This document shows, piece after piece, positions 15,091-22,251 of a DNA stretch of 22,860 nt. Numbering within the stretch: position 1 is the first letter of the stretch; the number at the start of each line of letters is the position of its first letter. This DNA comes from Clostridiales bacterium (GTDB lineage: Bacteria; Bacillota; Clostridia; Christensenellales; Aristaeellaceae), in contig JAHZHX010000032.1 of NCBI GenBank assembly GCA_019420065.1, forward strand, positions 1 to 22,860, given 5' to 3'. The notes under the pieces are model-generated. The model worked only from the letters and a program-made list of their open reading frames with translations. It ran no database searches and had not been told where the DNA came from. Position numbers and translations under genes: made by a program.

Positions 15091-15117
15091 GGCTGGCCGG
15101 GAATGATCCGGTCAGCC
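15091..15117. terminator. Bidirectional terminator
   Basis: GGCTGGCCGG / CCGGTCAGCC stem with a short loop, with AAAAAA on the left and GTTTGCTTT on the right. It separates the convergent MerR and FAD-dehydrogenase genes. Confidence 0.75.
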
Positions 15118-15124
15118 GTTTGCT

Positions 15125-16498
15125 TTATTCTTCCTGCTGAACAATGTTGCGCGCCACATACACGCCGCTTGCCGAGGCATGCGACAGCGAATGTGTGATG
15201 CCGCTGCCGTCTCCGATCACATACAGGCCGGGATAACGGCTTTCCAGATGCTCGTTCACGTCCACTTCCATATTGTAGAATTTGACCTCCACACCGTAAA
15301 GCAGCGTATCGTCATTGGCCGTGCCGGGCGCGATACGGTCCAGCGCGTAAATCATTTCAATAATACCGTCAAGAATGCGTTTGGGCAGCACCAGGCTCAG
15401 ATCGCCCGGCGTGGCCGAGAGCGTGGGCGTGACCAGCCCCTCCTCCACGCGCTTGACCGTGCTGCGGCGGCCGCGGATCAGATCGCCAAACCGCTGCACG
15501 ATCACGCCGCCGCCCAGCATATTGGACAGGCGGGCAATGCTTTCGCCATAGCCGTTGCTGTCCTTGAACGGCTCGGAAAAATGCTTGGCCACCAGCAGCG
15601 CAAAGTTGGTGTTGGCCGTGCGCTTGGCGACGTCCTCATAGCTGTGGCCATTCACGGTCACGATGCCATTGGTATTCTCGTTCACAACAATGCCATAGGG
15701 ATTCATGCAGAAGGTGCGCACGTTGTCCTCAAACTTCTCCGTGCGGTAGACGATCTTGCTCTCATACAGCTCATCCGTCAGGTGGGAAAACACCACCGCT
15801 GGCAGCTCCACGCGCACGCCGATATCCACACGGTTGGAGCTGGTTTTGATGCCCAGCTCCCGACAAACTTGCTCCATCCACTTGCTGCCGCTGCGGCCAA
15901 CCGAAACGATGCAGCGCTTGCAGGTATAATCGCCCGCATCGCAGCTGACGGTATATCCCGCTTCTCCGGCGGCGATGCTGCGAACCGGGGTATCAAAATG
16001 AAAATCCACTGTATCGCGCAGGTATTTATACAGGTTTTCCAGCACCACGTAATTGATGTCCGTACCCAGATGCCGCACGGAAGCGTCCAGCAGATTCAGC
16101 TTGTTCTGGATGCACAGCTTTTTAAATTTGGTTCCCGCCGTGCTGTACAGCTTGGTGCCCTCGCCGCCATATTGAAGATTGATTTCATCGACATAGTGCA
16201 TCAGCTCCAGCGCCTGCTTTTTGCCGATGTACTCATACAGCGTGCCGCCAAAATCGTTGGTGATATTGTATTTGCCGTCTGAGAAAGCGCCCGCGCCGCC
16301 AAAACCGCTCATGATCGAACAGCTTTTGCAGCCAATGCAGGTCTTGATCTTGTCGCCGTCAATGGGGCAATGACGCTTCTCCAGCGGATGCCCTGCCTCA
16401 AACACGGCAACCCGCAATTCCGGGCGCTGCTTATGCAGCTCAAACGCGGAAAAAATGCCGCCCGGTCCCGCGCCAATAATAATTACGTCGTATTGCAT
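15125..16498 (-). CDS. FAD-dependent dehydrogenase (COG2509-type)
   Basis: A 457-residue flavoprotein. The dinucleotide-binding motif is at the very N-terminus (YDVIIIGAGPGGIFSAFEL, residues 3-21, then VAVFEAG at 30-36) and the second FAD contact is near the C-terminus (YVIGDGSGITHSLSHASASGVYVA). The stretch SGFGGAGAFSDGKYNIT (64-80) is typical of the uncharacterised FAD-dependent dehydrogenase family COG2509. Four cysteines in its N-terminal part (Cys44, Cys54, Cys57, Cys60; CPIDG then CIGCKSC) could hold a metal or do redox chemistry. The frame is open upstream to 16600, but the ATG at 16498 has AAAGGAG at the right distance and begins the conserved fold. Its own promoter lies at 16619-16647. 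Substrate and pathway are unknown. Confidence 0.9.
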   Translation of the reverse strand: MQYDVIIIGAGPGGIFSAFELHKQRPELRVAVFEAGHPLEKRHCPIDGDKIKTCIGCKSCSIMSGFGGAGAFSDGKYNITNDFGGTLYEYIGKKQALELMHYVDEINLQYGGEGTKLYSTAGTKFKKLCIQNKLNLLDASVRHLGTDINYVVLENLYKYLRDTVDFHFDTPVRSIAAGEAGYTVSCDAGDYTCKRCIVSVGRSGSKWMEQVCRELGIKTSSNRVDIGVRVELPAVVFSHLTDELYESKIVYRTEKFEDNVRTFCMNPYGIVVNENTNGIVTVNGHSYEDVAKRTANTNFALLVAKHFSEPFKDSNGYGESIARLSNMLGGGVIVQRFGDLIRGRRSTVKRVEEGLVTPTLSATPGDLSLVLPKRILDGIIEMIYALDRIAPGTANDDTLLYGVEVKFYNMEVDVNEHLESRYPGLYVIGDGSGITHSLSHASASGVYVARNIVQQEE

Positions 16499-16618
16499 GC
16501 CTGTTGCTCCTTTATGTATATCATGATTGACATACGCATTTTCTTCACCCCATGCCGCATGGACAGCATCGGGTACAATAAACAGTAAAGATATTCGCAA
16601 AAATATACTTTACATATT

Positions 16619-16647
16619 ATTATAGCGTACTCTAAGCAGATAGGCAA
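16619..16647 (-). promoter_or_regulatory. Promoter of the FAD-dehydrogenase gene
   Basis: On the - strand, TTGCCT (16642-16647), a 17-bp spacer and TATAAT (16619-16624). The transcript would start near 16612, leaving an AT-rich leader of about 110 nt before the ATG at 16498, longer than for neighbouring genes. Confidence 0.75.
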
Positions 16648-16656
16648 GCAAAAGAC

Positions 16657-16698
16657 AGAAAAAATCCCGTCCTGCGGATCAACCACAGAACGGGATTT
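16657..16698 (-). terminator. Terminator of the ribosomal alpha operon
   Basis: On the - strand, AAATCCCGT and ACGGGATTT arms with an inner CTG / CAG pair, followed by a run of T (TTTTTTCTG). It starts about 10 nt after the rplQ stop. Confidence 0.85.
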
Positions 16699-16708
16699 GT
16701 CTCATGGG

Positions 16709-17221
16709 TTACACCAATTCGATGATAACCATCTCAGCGGCGTCGCCGCGGCGGGGCCCCAGCTTATACATGCGGGTGTAACCGCCGGCGCAGCCCTTCT
16801 CGGTGTTGCGGGCGCGATACTTCGGGCCCAGCTCACGGAACAGCTTTTCAACCACAGGATGCTTGTTATCCTTGGTGCGCTCCTTGAACTCGCTCTTGCT
16901 CTCGCCCTCGGCCTGCTGCTCTTTGAGATCATACAGGTAGGCCATCATCAGACGGCGGGCATGAAGCTTTTCAGGCAGATCGTTGGTCACAGTAACCTCC
17001 ACGATCTGGCCCTTATCGTTATGATAGGACTTCTGCACATCCACGGTCTTGTCATACTCGCGGACAGCCAGAGTAATCATTTTTTCCGCGACGCTGCGGA
17101 CTTCCTTGGCACGAGCCAAAGTCGTCTCAATGCGGCCATACCAGATCAGGTTGGTAACCTGGTTGCGCAGCAGCGCCTTGCGCTGATCGGCCGTGCGGCC
17201 CAGCTTACGTTGCGTTGCCAT
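16709..17221 (-). CDS. rplQ: Ribosomal protein bL17, long form
   Basis: A 170-residue L17 of the large subunit. The ends match the family: KLGRTADQRKALLRNQVTNLIWYGRIETTLARAKEVR at residues 6-42 and VEKLFRELGPKYRARNTEKGCAGGYTRMYKLGPRRGDAAEMVIIEL at the C-terminus. E. coli L17 has 127 residues; the extra length here is an insertion of roughly 50 residues between about 55 and 120 (YDKTVDVQKSYHNDKGQIVEV, later EQQAEGESKSEFKERTKD). Longer L17 forms of this kind occur in Clostridia. AAGGAGG precedes the ATG, just after a CGCCC/GGGCG stem-loop. It is the last gene of the operon. Confidence 0.97.
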   Translation of the reverse strand: MATQRKLGRTADQRKALLRNQVTNLIWYGRIETTLARAKEVRSVAEKMITLAVREYDKTVDVQKSYHNDKGQIVEVTVTNDLPEKLHARRLMMAYLYDLKEQQAEGESKSEFKERTKDNKHPVVEKLFRELGPKYRARNTEKGCAGGYTRMYKLGPRRGDAAEMVIIELV

Positions 17222-17257
17222 GGGGAGTTCCTCCTTACGCCCGGAAGGGCGGTAACG

Positions 17258-18205
17258 TTAGTCGTCGGACGGGCGCAGGCTGAGGCCCAGCGCCTGTAGC
17301 TTTTGTTCCACTTCCTCGAGGCTCTTTTTACCGAGGTTGCGCACCTTCATCATATCCTCCTGATTGCGCTGCACCAGCTCAGCCACAATGTTGATGCCGG
17401 CGCGCTTGAGGCAGTTGTAGGCACGGACAGACAGGTCAAGCTCTTCGATGGTCATTTCCATCACTTTTTCCTTCTTGTCATCCTCGGGATCGGGGAAGAA
17501 TACGGGCATCGTCTGCTCCGTCAAGCCGGTAAAGAGCTCCAACTGGTCGCGCAGGATCTTGGCCGCCATGCTGATGGCCTCATCCGGAAGCACGGAACCG
17601 TTGGTCCATACCTCAAGCGTGAGCTTGTCGTAGTCAGTTACCTGACCTACGCGCGTATCCTCCACCGTGTAATTTACCTTGCGAATGGGGGTATAGATCG
17701 AGTCAACCGGAATGACGCCAATCGGCATCTGCGGGTTCTTGTTCTTGTCGGCAGAAACATAACCGCGGCCAATGTCGATGGTAAGCCAGATGTGCAGCTT
17801 CGCCCCTTCACCCAGGGTAGCGATGTGCAGATCCTCATTGATGATCTCCACTTCGTCATCCACCTGGATGTCGGCAGCCGTCACTTCGCAGGGACCGACA
17901 GCGTTCAATTCCAGCGTTTTGGGCTGATCGGCGTACATGCGCACGGAAAGCTCCTTAAAGTTCAGGATGATTTCCGATACGTCTTCCTTCACGCCCGGAA
18001 CGGTGGAAAATTCATGTTGGACGCCGTCAATCCGAATGCTGGTAACGGCCGCGCCGGGCAGACTGTTGAGCAGCACGCGGCGAAGCGCATTGCCCAGCGT
18101 ATGCCCGAAACCGCGCTCAAGCGGCTCGACTGCGAAACGGCCAAAGGTGTTGTTCTCGGCAACCTCCAGACACTCGATGTGCGCTTTTTCGATTTCTGCA
18201 ATCAC
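17258..18205 (-). CDS. rpoA: RNA polymerase alpha subunit
   Basis: The 315-residue alpha subunit, which starts RNA polymerase assembly and contacts upstream promoter DNA. The N-terminal domain (about 1-230) has the typical FAVEPLERGFGHTLGNALRRVLLNSLPGAAV; the C-terminal domain (about 251-310) has ELDLSVRAYNCLKRAGI and VRNLGKKSLEEVEQKL. The start codon is GTG at 18203-18205, with TAGGAGGG 9-10 nt upstream. Length is as expected. It lies between rpsD and rplQ as in other alpha operons. Confidence 0.99.
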   Translation of the reverse strand: MIAEIEKAHIECLEVAENNTFGRFAVEPLERGFGHTLGNALRRVLLNSLPGAAVTSIRIDGVQHEFSTVPGVKEDVSEIILNFKELSVRMYADQPKTLELNAVGPCEVTAADIQVDDEVEIINEDLHIATLGEGAKLHIWLTIDIGRGYVSADKNKNPQMPIGVIPVDSIYTPIRKVNYTVEDTRVGQVTDYDKLTLEVWTNGSVLPDEAISMAAKILRDQLELFTGLTEQTMPVFFPDPEDDKKEKVMEMTIEELDLSVRAYNCLKRAGINIVAELVQRNQEDMMKVRNLGKKSLEEVEQKLQALGLSLRPSDD

Positions 18206-18270
18206 GGCGTTCTACCCTCCTATTATTGGAAACCGTCGTTAAACTATGCTTTATGCAATGCGGCGTTCTT

Positions 18271-18900
18271 TTAACGGGAGTAGAATTCGACGATCATGTT
18301 CTCCTGCAGAGCGAAATCGATATCCTCACGCACGGGGAGAGCCACCACGGTTGCGGTCAGCTCGTCCGCGTTGAAGGTCAGCCACTTGGGCAGGATGCGG
18401 GCGGCATTGCCTTCACGCACAGCCTTGAAGTGGGCCATTTCCTTGCTCTTGGCGCGCACGGTGATCACGTCGTTCACATCAACAGTATAGGAAGCAACGT
18501 CTACCTTTTTGCCGTTGACCAGAATGTGGCCATGCAGCACCAGCTGACGGGCCTGGGGGCGGGAAGCCGCAAGACCTGCGCGGTAGACAACGTTATCCAG
18601 ACGGCGCTCCAGCAGGCTCAGCAGGTTATCACCGGTGATGCCCTTCATGTTGGTAGCGCGCTCATAAGTCTTGTAGAACTGGGTTTCCAGCAAACCATAC
18701 GCGCGGCGGGCCTTCTGCTTTTCGCGCAGCTGCATGCCGTACTCGCTGGGTTTACGCTGACGGGCCTGGCCATGCTGACCAGGAGGGGTAGGACGCTTGC
18801 TGATGGCGCACTTATCGGAGAAGCACTTTTCGCCCTTCAGGAAGAGCTTGGTGCCCTCACGGCGGCACATACGGCAAACAGAACCAGTATATCTAGCCAT
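18271..18900 (-). CDS. rpsD: Ribosomal protein uS4, zinc-binding form
   Basis: A 209-residue S4, a primary 16S rRNA binder needed for small-subunit assembly. The N-terminus has four cysteines, Cys9-x2-Cys12-x13-Cys26-x4-Cys31, the zinc-type (C+) S4. The S4 RNA-binding domain begins near residue 98 (RRLDNVVYRAGLAASRPQARQLVLHGHILVNGKKVD). In Bacillus rpsD is separate, whereas here it is in the alpha operon between rpsK and rpoA, which is common in Clostridia and proteobacteria. GAGGAGG precedes the ATG. Confidence 0.98.
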   Translation of the reverse strand: MARYTGSVCRMCRREGTKLFLKGEKCFSDKCAISKRPTPPGQHGQARQRKPSEYGMQLREKQKARRAYGLLETQFYKTYERATNMKGITGDNLLSLLERRLDNVVYRAGLAASRPQARQLVLHGHILVNGKKVDVASYTVDVNDVITVRAKSKEMAHFKAVREGNAARILPKWLTFNADELTATVVALPVREDIDFALQENMIVEFYSR

Positions 18901-18914
18901 ATTAGCCTCCTCAA

Positions 18915-19322
18915 TTACACTCTTCTACGTTTGGGCGGACGGCAGCCGTTGTGCGGGATGGGCGTCACGTCCTTAATCATGGTGACTTCAAGACCGGCAG
19001 CCTGGAGCGAGCGGATCGCCGCTTCACGGCCCGAACCGGGGCCCTTGACGTACACATCTACCGACTTGAGACCAAACTCGGTGCTGGCCTTGGCCGCAGT
19101 TTCAGCAGCCATCTGCGCGGCGAAGGGCGTGCTCTTCTTGTTGCCGCGGAAGCCCATGCCGCCCGAGGAAGCCCAGGACAGCGCGTTGCCGTTCACATCG
19201 GTAATGGTAACGATGGTGTTATTAAAGGAAGAGCTGATATGCGCAACGCCGCGCTCAACGAGCTTCTTTTCACGGCGCTTGCGGGAAATCTTCTTCGCCT
19301 TACTTTGATTTTTGGGTGCCAT
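18915..19322 (-). CDS. rpsK: Ribosomal protein uS11
   Basis: A 135-residue S11 of the platform of the small subunit. The core HISSSFNNTIVTITDVNGNALSWASSGGMGFRGNKKSTPFAAQMAAE and the C-terminal TPIPHNGCRPPKRRRV are textbook. The N-terminal 25 residues are basic (NQSKAKKISRKRREKK). GGAGGG lies right after a GCCCC/GGGGC stem-loop in the 43-nt gap after rpsM. Confidence 0.98.
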   Translation of the reverse strand: MAPKNQSKAKKISRKRREKKLVERGVAHISSSFNNTIVTITDVNGNALSWASSGGMGFRGNKKSTPFAAQMAAETAAKASTEFGLKSVDVYVKGPGSGREAAIRSLQAAGLEVTMIKDVTPIPHNGCRPPKRRRV

Positions 19323-19365
19323 TTATATCCCTCCGCGCCCCGTTTGGGGCCTTATCAATTCAGCT

Positions 19366-19743
19366 TTACTTGGTAGCCTTCTTCTTGCCAGCCACCTGCT
19401 TCTTGGGACCCTTGCGGGTACGCGCATTCTGCTTGGTGTTCTGGCCGCGAACGGGCAGGCCGCGACGATGACGGACGCCGCGATAGCTGCCGATTTCCAT
19501 AAGGCGCTTGATGTTGAGCGAAACATCGCGGCGCAGATCGCCTTCCACCTTCAGGTGGTGTTCGATGTATTCGCGCAGCTTGCTGATCTCGTTCTCGGAG
19601 AGATCCTTCACGCGGGTGTCAGGATTGATGCCGGTCTCGGCAATAATCTGCTTGGAAGTCGTCAGGCCAATGCCATAGATATAGGTCAGGCCAACTTCCA
19701 CGCGCTTCTCTCTGGGCAGGTCTACGCCCGCAATACGTGCCAT
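19366..19743 (-). CDS. rpsM: Ribosomal protein uS13
   Basis: A 125-residue S13 of the small-subunit head that contacts tRNA and the large subunit. MARIAGVDLPREKRVEVGLTYIYGIG at the start, SYRGVRHRRGLPVRGQNTKQNARTRKGP near the end, and the Lys-rich tail are all typical. TTTGGAGGTG precedes the ATG. The 200-nt gap between rpmJ and this gene is by far the longest in the operon and is strongly structured. Confidence 0.98.
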   Translation of the reverse strand: MARIAGVDLPREKRVEVGLTYIYGIGLTTSKQIIAETGINPDTRVKDLSENEISKLREYIEHHLKVEGDLRRDVSLNIKRLMEIGSYRGVRHRRGLPVRGQNTKQNARTRKGPKKQVAGKKKATK

Positions 19744-19943
19744 GTGTTGGTTACACCTCCAAATGTGTTCGGTTCCTCAGGAACCTTGGGACCGGGTGGG
19801 AAAGACCCCGGAAGTGTATGGAATTCCGCCAGTGGTCCCAAAAAGCGGGGAAGCTTTTCGGGCAGCCGCCCACGGCAGCAAACCATCAATCTCAGTGCTT
19901 GCGGCAGCGCCGCTATGGGGGGAACCCTCCCCCCGCAAAATGT
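19744..19943 (-). other. Structured 200-nt spacer upstream of rpsM
   Basis: Read on the - strand, this gap holds several possible stems in a row: GGGGGGA/TTCCCCCC next to the rpmJ stop, GCGGC-GCT-GCCGC, GCCG-TGGG-CGGC, AAAAGC-TTCCCC-GCTTTT with flanking CCC/GGG, GGGACC with GGTCCC about 40 nt apart enclosing CCGGG/CCCGG, and GGTTCC-TGA-GGAACC just before the ribosome binding site. The GGG of GGGACC can join either of two stems, so alternative folds are possible. No promoter or gene is seen. A regulatory leader for the rpsM-rplQ part of the operon is the simplest reading. Confidence 0.45.
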
Positions 19944-20057
19944 TTAGCCCTGCTTCTGCTTGTGCTTAGGATTCTCGCAGATGACCATGACATGGCCCTT
20001 GCGCTTGATGATCTTGCATTTTTCGCAGATAGGCTTCACAGACGGACGAACCTTCAT
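19944..20057 (-). CDS. rpmJ: Ribosomal protein bL36
   Basis: A 37-residue zinc-binding large-subunit protein, MKVRPSVKPICEKC followed by KIIKRKGHVMVICENPKHKQ. The zinc ligands Cys11, Cys14, Cys27 and His32 are all present, so this is the C+ form. GGAGG lies 7 nt before the ATG, behind a TGCGCC/GGCGCA stem-loop. It is between infA and rpsM, its usual place. Confidence 0.97.
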   Translation of the reverse strand: MKVRPSVKPICEKCKIIKRKGHVMVICENPKHKQKQG

Positions 20058-20111
20058 TGGGAAATCCTCCTTGCTTCGTATGCGCCGTGCGGCGCAAAGG
20101 GTGATTGGGTA

Positions 20112-20333
20112 TTAACCTTTGCTGCGCCAGGTGATGCGTCCCCGCGTCAGATCGTAGGGAGAAAGCTCGACCTTGACCTTGTCGCCGGGATAAATACGGA
20201 TGAAATTCATACGCATTTTGCCGGAAATGTGCGCCATAATGCGATGCCCGTTGGGCAGTTCCACCTGGAACATGGCGTTGGGCAGCGCCTCGACAATCTT
20301 GCCTTCCATTTCGATGACGTCGTTCTTAGACAA
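20112..20333 (-). CDS. infA: Translation initiation factor IF-1
   Basis: A 73-residue OB-fold protein that occupies the A site during initiation. NDVIEMEGKIVEALPNAMFQVELPNGHRIMAHISGKMRMNFIRI and PGDKVKVELSPYDLTRGRITWRSK match the family along the whole length. The start is TTG (20331-20333) with GGAGGG 9 nt upstream; the first in-frame ATG would remove eight conserved residues. It follows the KOW gene by about 18 nt. Confidence 0.98.
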   Translation of the reverse strand: MSKNDVIEMEGKIVEALPNAMFQVELPNGHRIMAHISGKMRMNFIRIYPGDKVKVELSPYDLTRGRITWRSKG

Positions 20334-20351
20334 ACCGGTAAGCCCTCCTTG

Positions 20352-20699
20352 TTATGCGCGGTCGCAATCTACCTGACTTCTCAACGCTTTAGTGCGGGAA
20401 GATGAACCATCCTTCCCTGCCGGCGCAGCCTCGCCGGTAAGAACAGGTGCAAGCGCTTTGCGCACGTCGCTGTCCTTCAGGCGGTTCATAGCATAAAGCG
20501 AGAGGATTTCGGGCGCCTCATGCGGCGTCGCGGACAGATGTTTGCGCCTTTTCCGCTTAGGGTGAGCCACCTTCCGGCGGTCGCCGTCGCAGATCAGGAC
20601 AAAATCGTCATCCAACGATAATAATACCACAAAAGGGTACCCTTTGTCACGCCCTTTTTTTGAAAAAACAACATTTCCTTCCTTAATTTCAGGCTTCAA
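20352..20699 (-). CDS. KOW-domain RNA-binding protein (L14e-like)
   Basis: A 115-residue protein of the type annotated as KOW domain-containing RNA-binding protein in clostridial ribosomal operons, resembling eukaryotic/archaeal L14e. The N-terminal half (about residues 1-55) has the KOW-like strand pattern EGNVVFSKKGRDKGYPFVVLL...FVLICDGDRRKVAHPKRKRRKH; the remainder is helical and then a polar, low-complexity tail. The start is TTG, overlapping the map stop codon in TTGA, with GGAG about 10 nt upstream inside map. Its role is unproven; its position between map and infA suggests ribosome assembly or translation. Confidence 0.85.
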   Translation of the reverse strand: MKPEIKEGNVVFSKKGRDKGYPFVVLLSLDDDFVLICDGDRRKVAHPKRKRRKHLSATPHEAPEILSLYAMNRLKDSDVRKALAPVLTGEAAPAGKDGSSSRTKALRSQVDCDRA

Positions 20700-21487
20700 A
20701 TGCTATTTTCTCCTTTCGGGGCATTTTTCCAGTCAAAGCCTGGGTATGTGAGCACCTCGGGCAGGCCGTTTGTCACCGCGATCGTGTGCTCATAATGCGA
20801 GCAGGGCTTGTGATCGTTGGTCACCATCGTCCAGCCGTCGCGCAGCTGATGCACCTGGTAGCGGCCCAGCGCGATCATGGGCTCGATCGCCAGCGTCATG
20901 CCCGCGTGCAGGCGCACGCCGTGCCCCGGCGTGCCGTAGTTGGGCACGCTCGGATCCTCATGCATTTCCCGACCGATGCCATGGCCGGTCAGATCGCGGA
21001 TCACACCGTAATTATGGCTTTCCGCCAGCTGCTGCACAGCCGCGCCGACATCCCCCAGGCGGTTGCCCGAAAGAGCCTTTCGCGCGCCGGCGAAGAAGCA
21101 CTCCTCCGTGACACGGATCAGCTTTTCGCACTCGGGGCTGATCTTGCCCATGCCCTGGGTAAAGGCGCTGTCCGCCTGCCAGCCGTCAAGGATCAGGCCG
21201 CAGTCCACGCTGACAATGCTGCCCTCATCCATCGTTACATGCTTGGACGGAATGCCATGCACCACTTCGTCGTCAATGCTGACGCACAGCGTTGCCGGAT
21301 AATCGCAATAGCCCAGGAACGAAGGCGTGGCATGATTGTGCGTAATCAGCTCATGCGCATACCGGTCCAGATCCCAGGTGGTCATACCGGGCGCCATTTT
21401 TTCCCTTAGGGCGCAAAGCACATCGTAGAGCAAATGACCCGCCGAACGCATTTTAGCCAGCTGCAGCTCATTTTTTAATGTTATCAT
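20696..21487 (-). CDS. map: Methionine aminopeptidase, type I
   Basis: A 263-residue enzyme that removes the initiator methionine from new proteins. All metal ligands of the pita-bread fold can be found: Asp95, Asp106, His169, Glu202 and Glu233, together with His77. NEVVVHGIPS-like DEVVHGIPS (73-81) and LTGHGIGREMHEDPSVPNYG are typical. The frame is open upstream to 21550, but the ATG at 21487 gives the family N-terminus (MITLKNELQLAKMRSAG) and overlaps the adk stop as TAATG. The N-terminal zinc-finger extension of some type I enzymes is absent. Confidence 0.97.
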   Translation of the reverse strand: MITLKNELQLAKMRSAGHLLYDVLCALREKMAPGMTTWDLDRYAHELITHNHATPSFLGYCDYPATLCVSIDDEVVHGIPSKHVTMDEGSIVSVDCGLILDGWQADSAFTQGMGKISPECEKLIRVTEECFFAGARKALSGNRLGDVGAAVQQLAESHNYGVIRDLTGHGIGREMHEDPSVPNYGTPGHGVRLHAGMTLAIEPMIALGRYQVHQLRDGWTMVTNDHKPCSHYEHTIAVTNGLPEVLTYPGFDWKNAPKGENSI

Positions 21488-22113
21488 TACTTTTTCGCAT
21501 CCAGCGCGGCCTTGACCGCCTGGTAATTCTCTTCCAGCGTTCCGGTGCATACCGCCGTGGACAGGACGCCCTTGCGCGCATAATAGTCGATCAGCGGCGC
21601 GGTCTTGTCCTGATACACCGCCAAACGGTTTTTCACCGTTTCGGGTTTGTCATCATCACGCTGGAACAATTCGCCATTGCACTGGGGGCACTTGTCGCCC
21701 TCCAGCAGGCTGACGTGATAGGTACCGCCGCAGGCGGCGCACACACGACGGCCGCTCAGGCGATCCACAATGATCTCATCGGGCACGTCAATGTTGAGCG
21801 CCACGTCAATGGTAGCAATGGCGTCAAGCGCCTCCGCTTGCGCCACGGTGCGCGGGAAACCATCCAGAATGTAGCCATTCTGGCAATCGGCCTCCGCCAA
21901 ACGCTCTTTGACCATGGCCACCACAACCTCGTCGGGTACCAGCTCGCCTTTGTCCATATAGCGCTTGGCATCCATACCGGTCGGGGTCTGCTCGCGGATC
22001 GCGCGGCGGAACATATCGCCCGTGGAGATCTGGGGAATGTTCATCTCTTTCATCAGGCGCTGCGCATGCGTACCCTTGCCCGCACCGGGAGGGCCGAGGA
22101 ATACAATATTCAT
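21487..22113 (-). CDS. adk: Adenylate kinase, zinc-binding LID
   Basis: A 208-residue kinase that interconverts AMP + ATP and two ADP. P-loop GPPGAGKGT at 7-15, AMP-binding ISTGDMFR (29-36), DGFPRT (84-89), and a LID with Cys125-x2-Cys128 and Cys142-x2-Cys145, the zinc form usual in Gram-positive bacteria. The start has AAAGGAGTG about 7 nt upstream. It sits between secY and map, as in most Firmicutes, and overlaps map by one base. Confidence 0.98.
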   Translation of the reverse strand: MNIVFLGPPGAGKGTHAQRLMKEMNIPQISTGDMFRRAIREQTPTGMDAKRYMDKGELVPDEVVVAMVKERLAEADCQNGYILDGFPRTVAQAEALDAIATIDVALNIDVPDEIIVDRLSGRRVCAACGGTYHVSLLEGDKCPQCNGELFQRDDDKPETVKNRLAVYQDKTAPLIDYYARKGVLSTAVCTGTLEENYQAVKAALDAKK

Positions 22114-22183
22114 GTTCTGATCACTCCTTTACTGCATAAATCGGTCGTACCGGCGGTCATAAGGCACTCTTTGCATGAGCGCC

Positions 22184-22220
22184 ACAAAATCCCACCCCGC
22201 CCGAAGGCGGGAAGTGGGAT
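22184..22220 (-). terminator. UUCG-capped terminator-like hairpin between secY and adk
   Basis: On the - strand, ATCCCAC and CCCGCC pair across a TTCG loop with GGCGGG and GTGGGAT, followed by TTTTGTGG. It is very stable but its T run is short, so partial termination (attenuation) of secY transcripts is more likely than a full stop. There is no clear promoter between it and adk. Confidence 0.6.
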
Positions 22221-22251
22221 CTTGTATAGCTTATGTTGCGTACTTTCAGGA

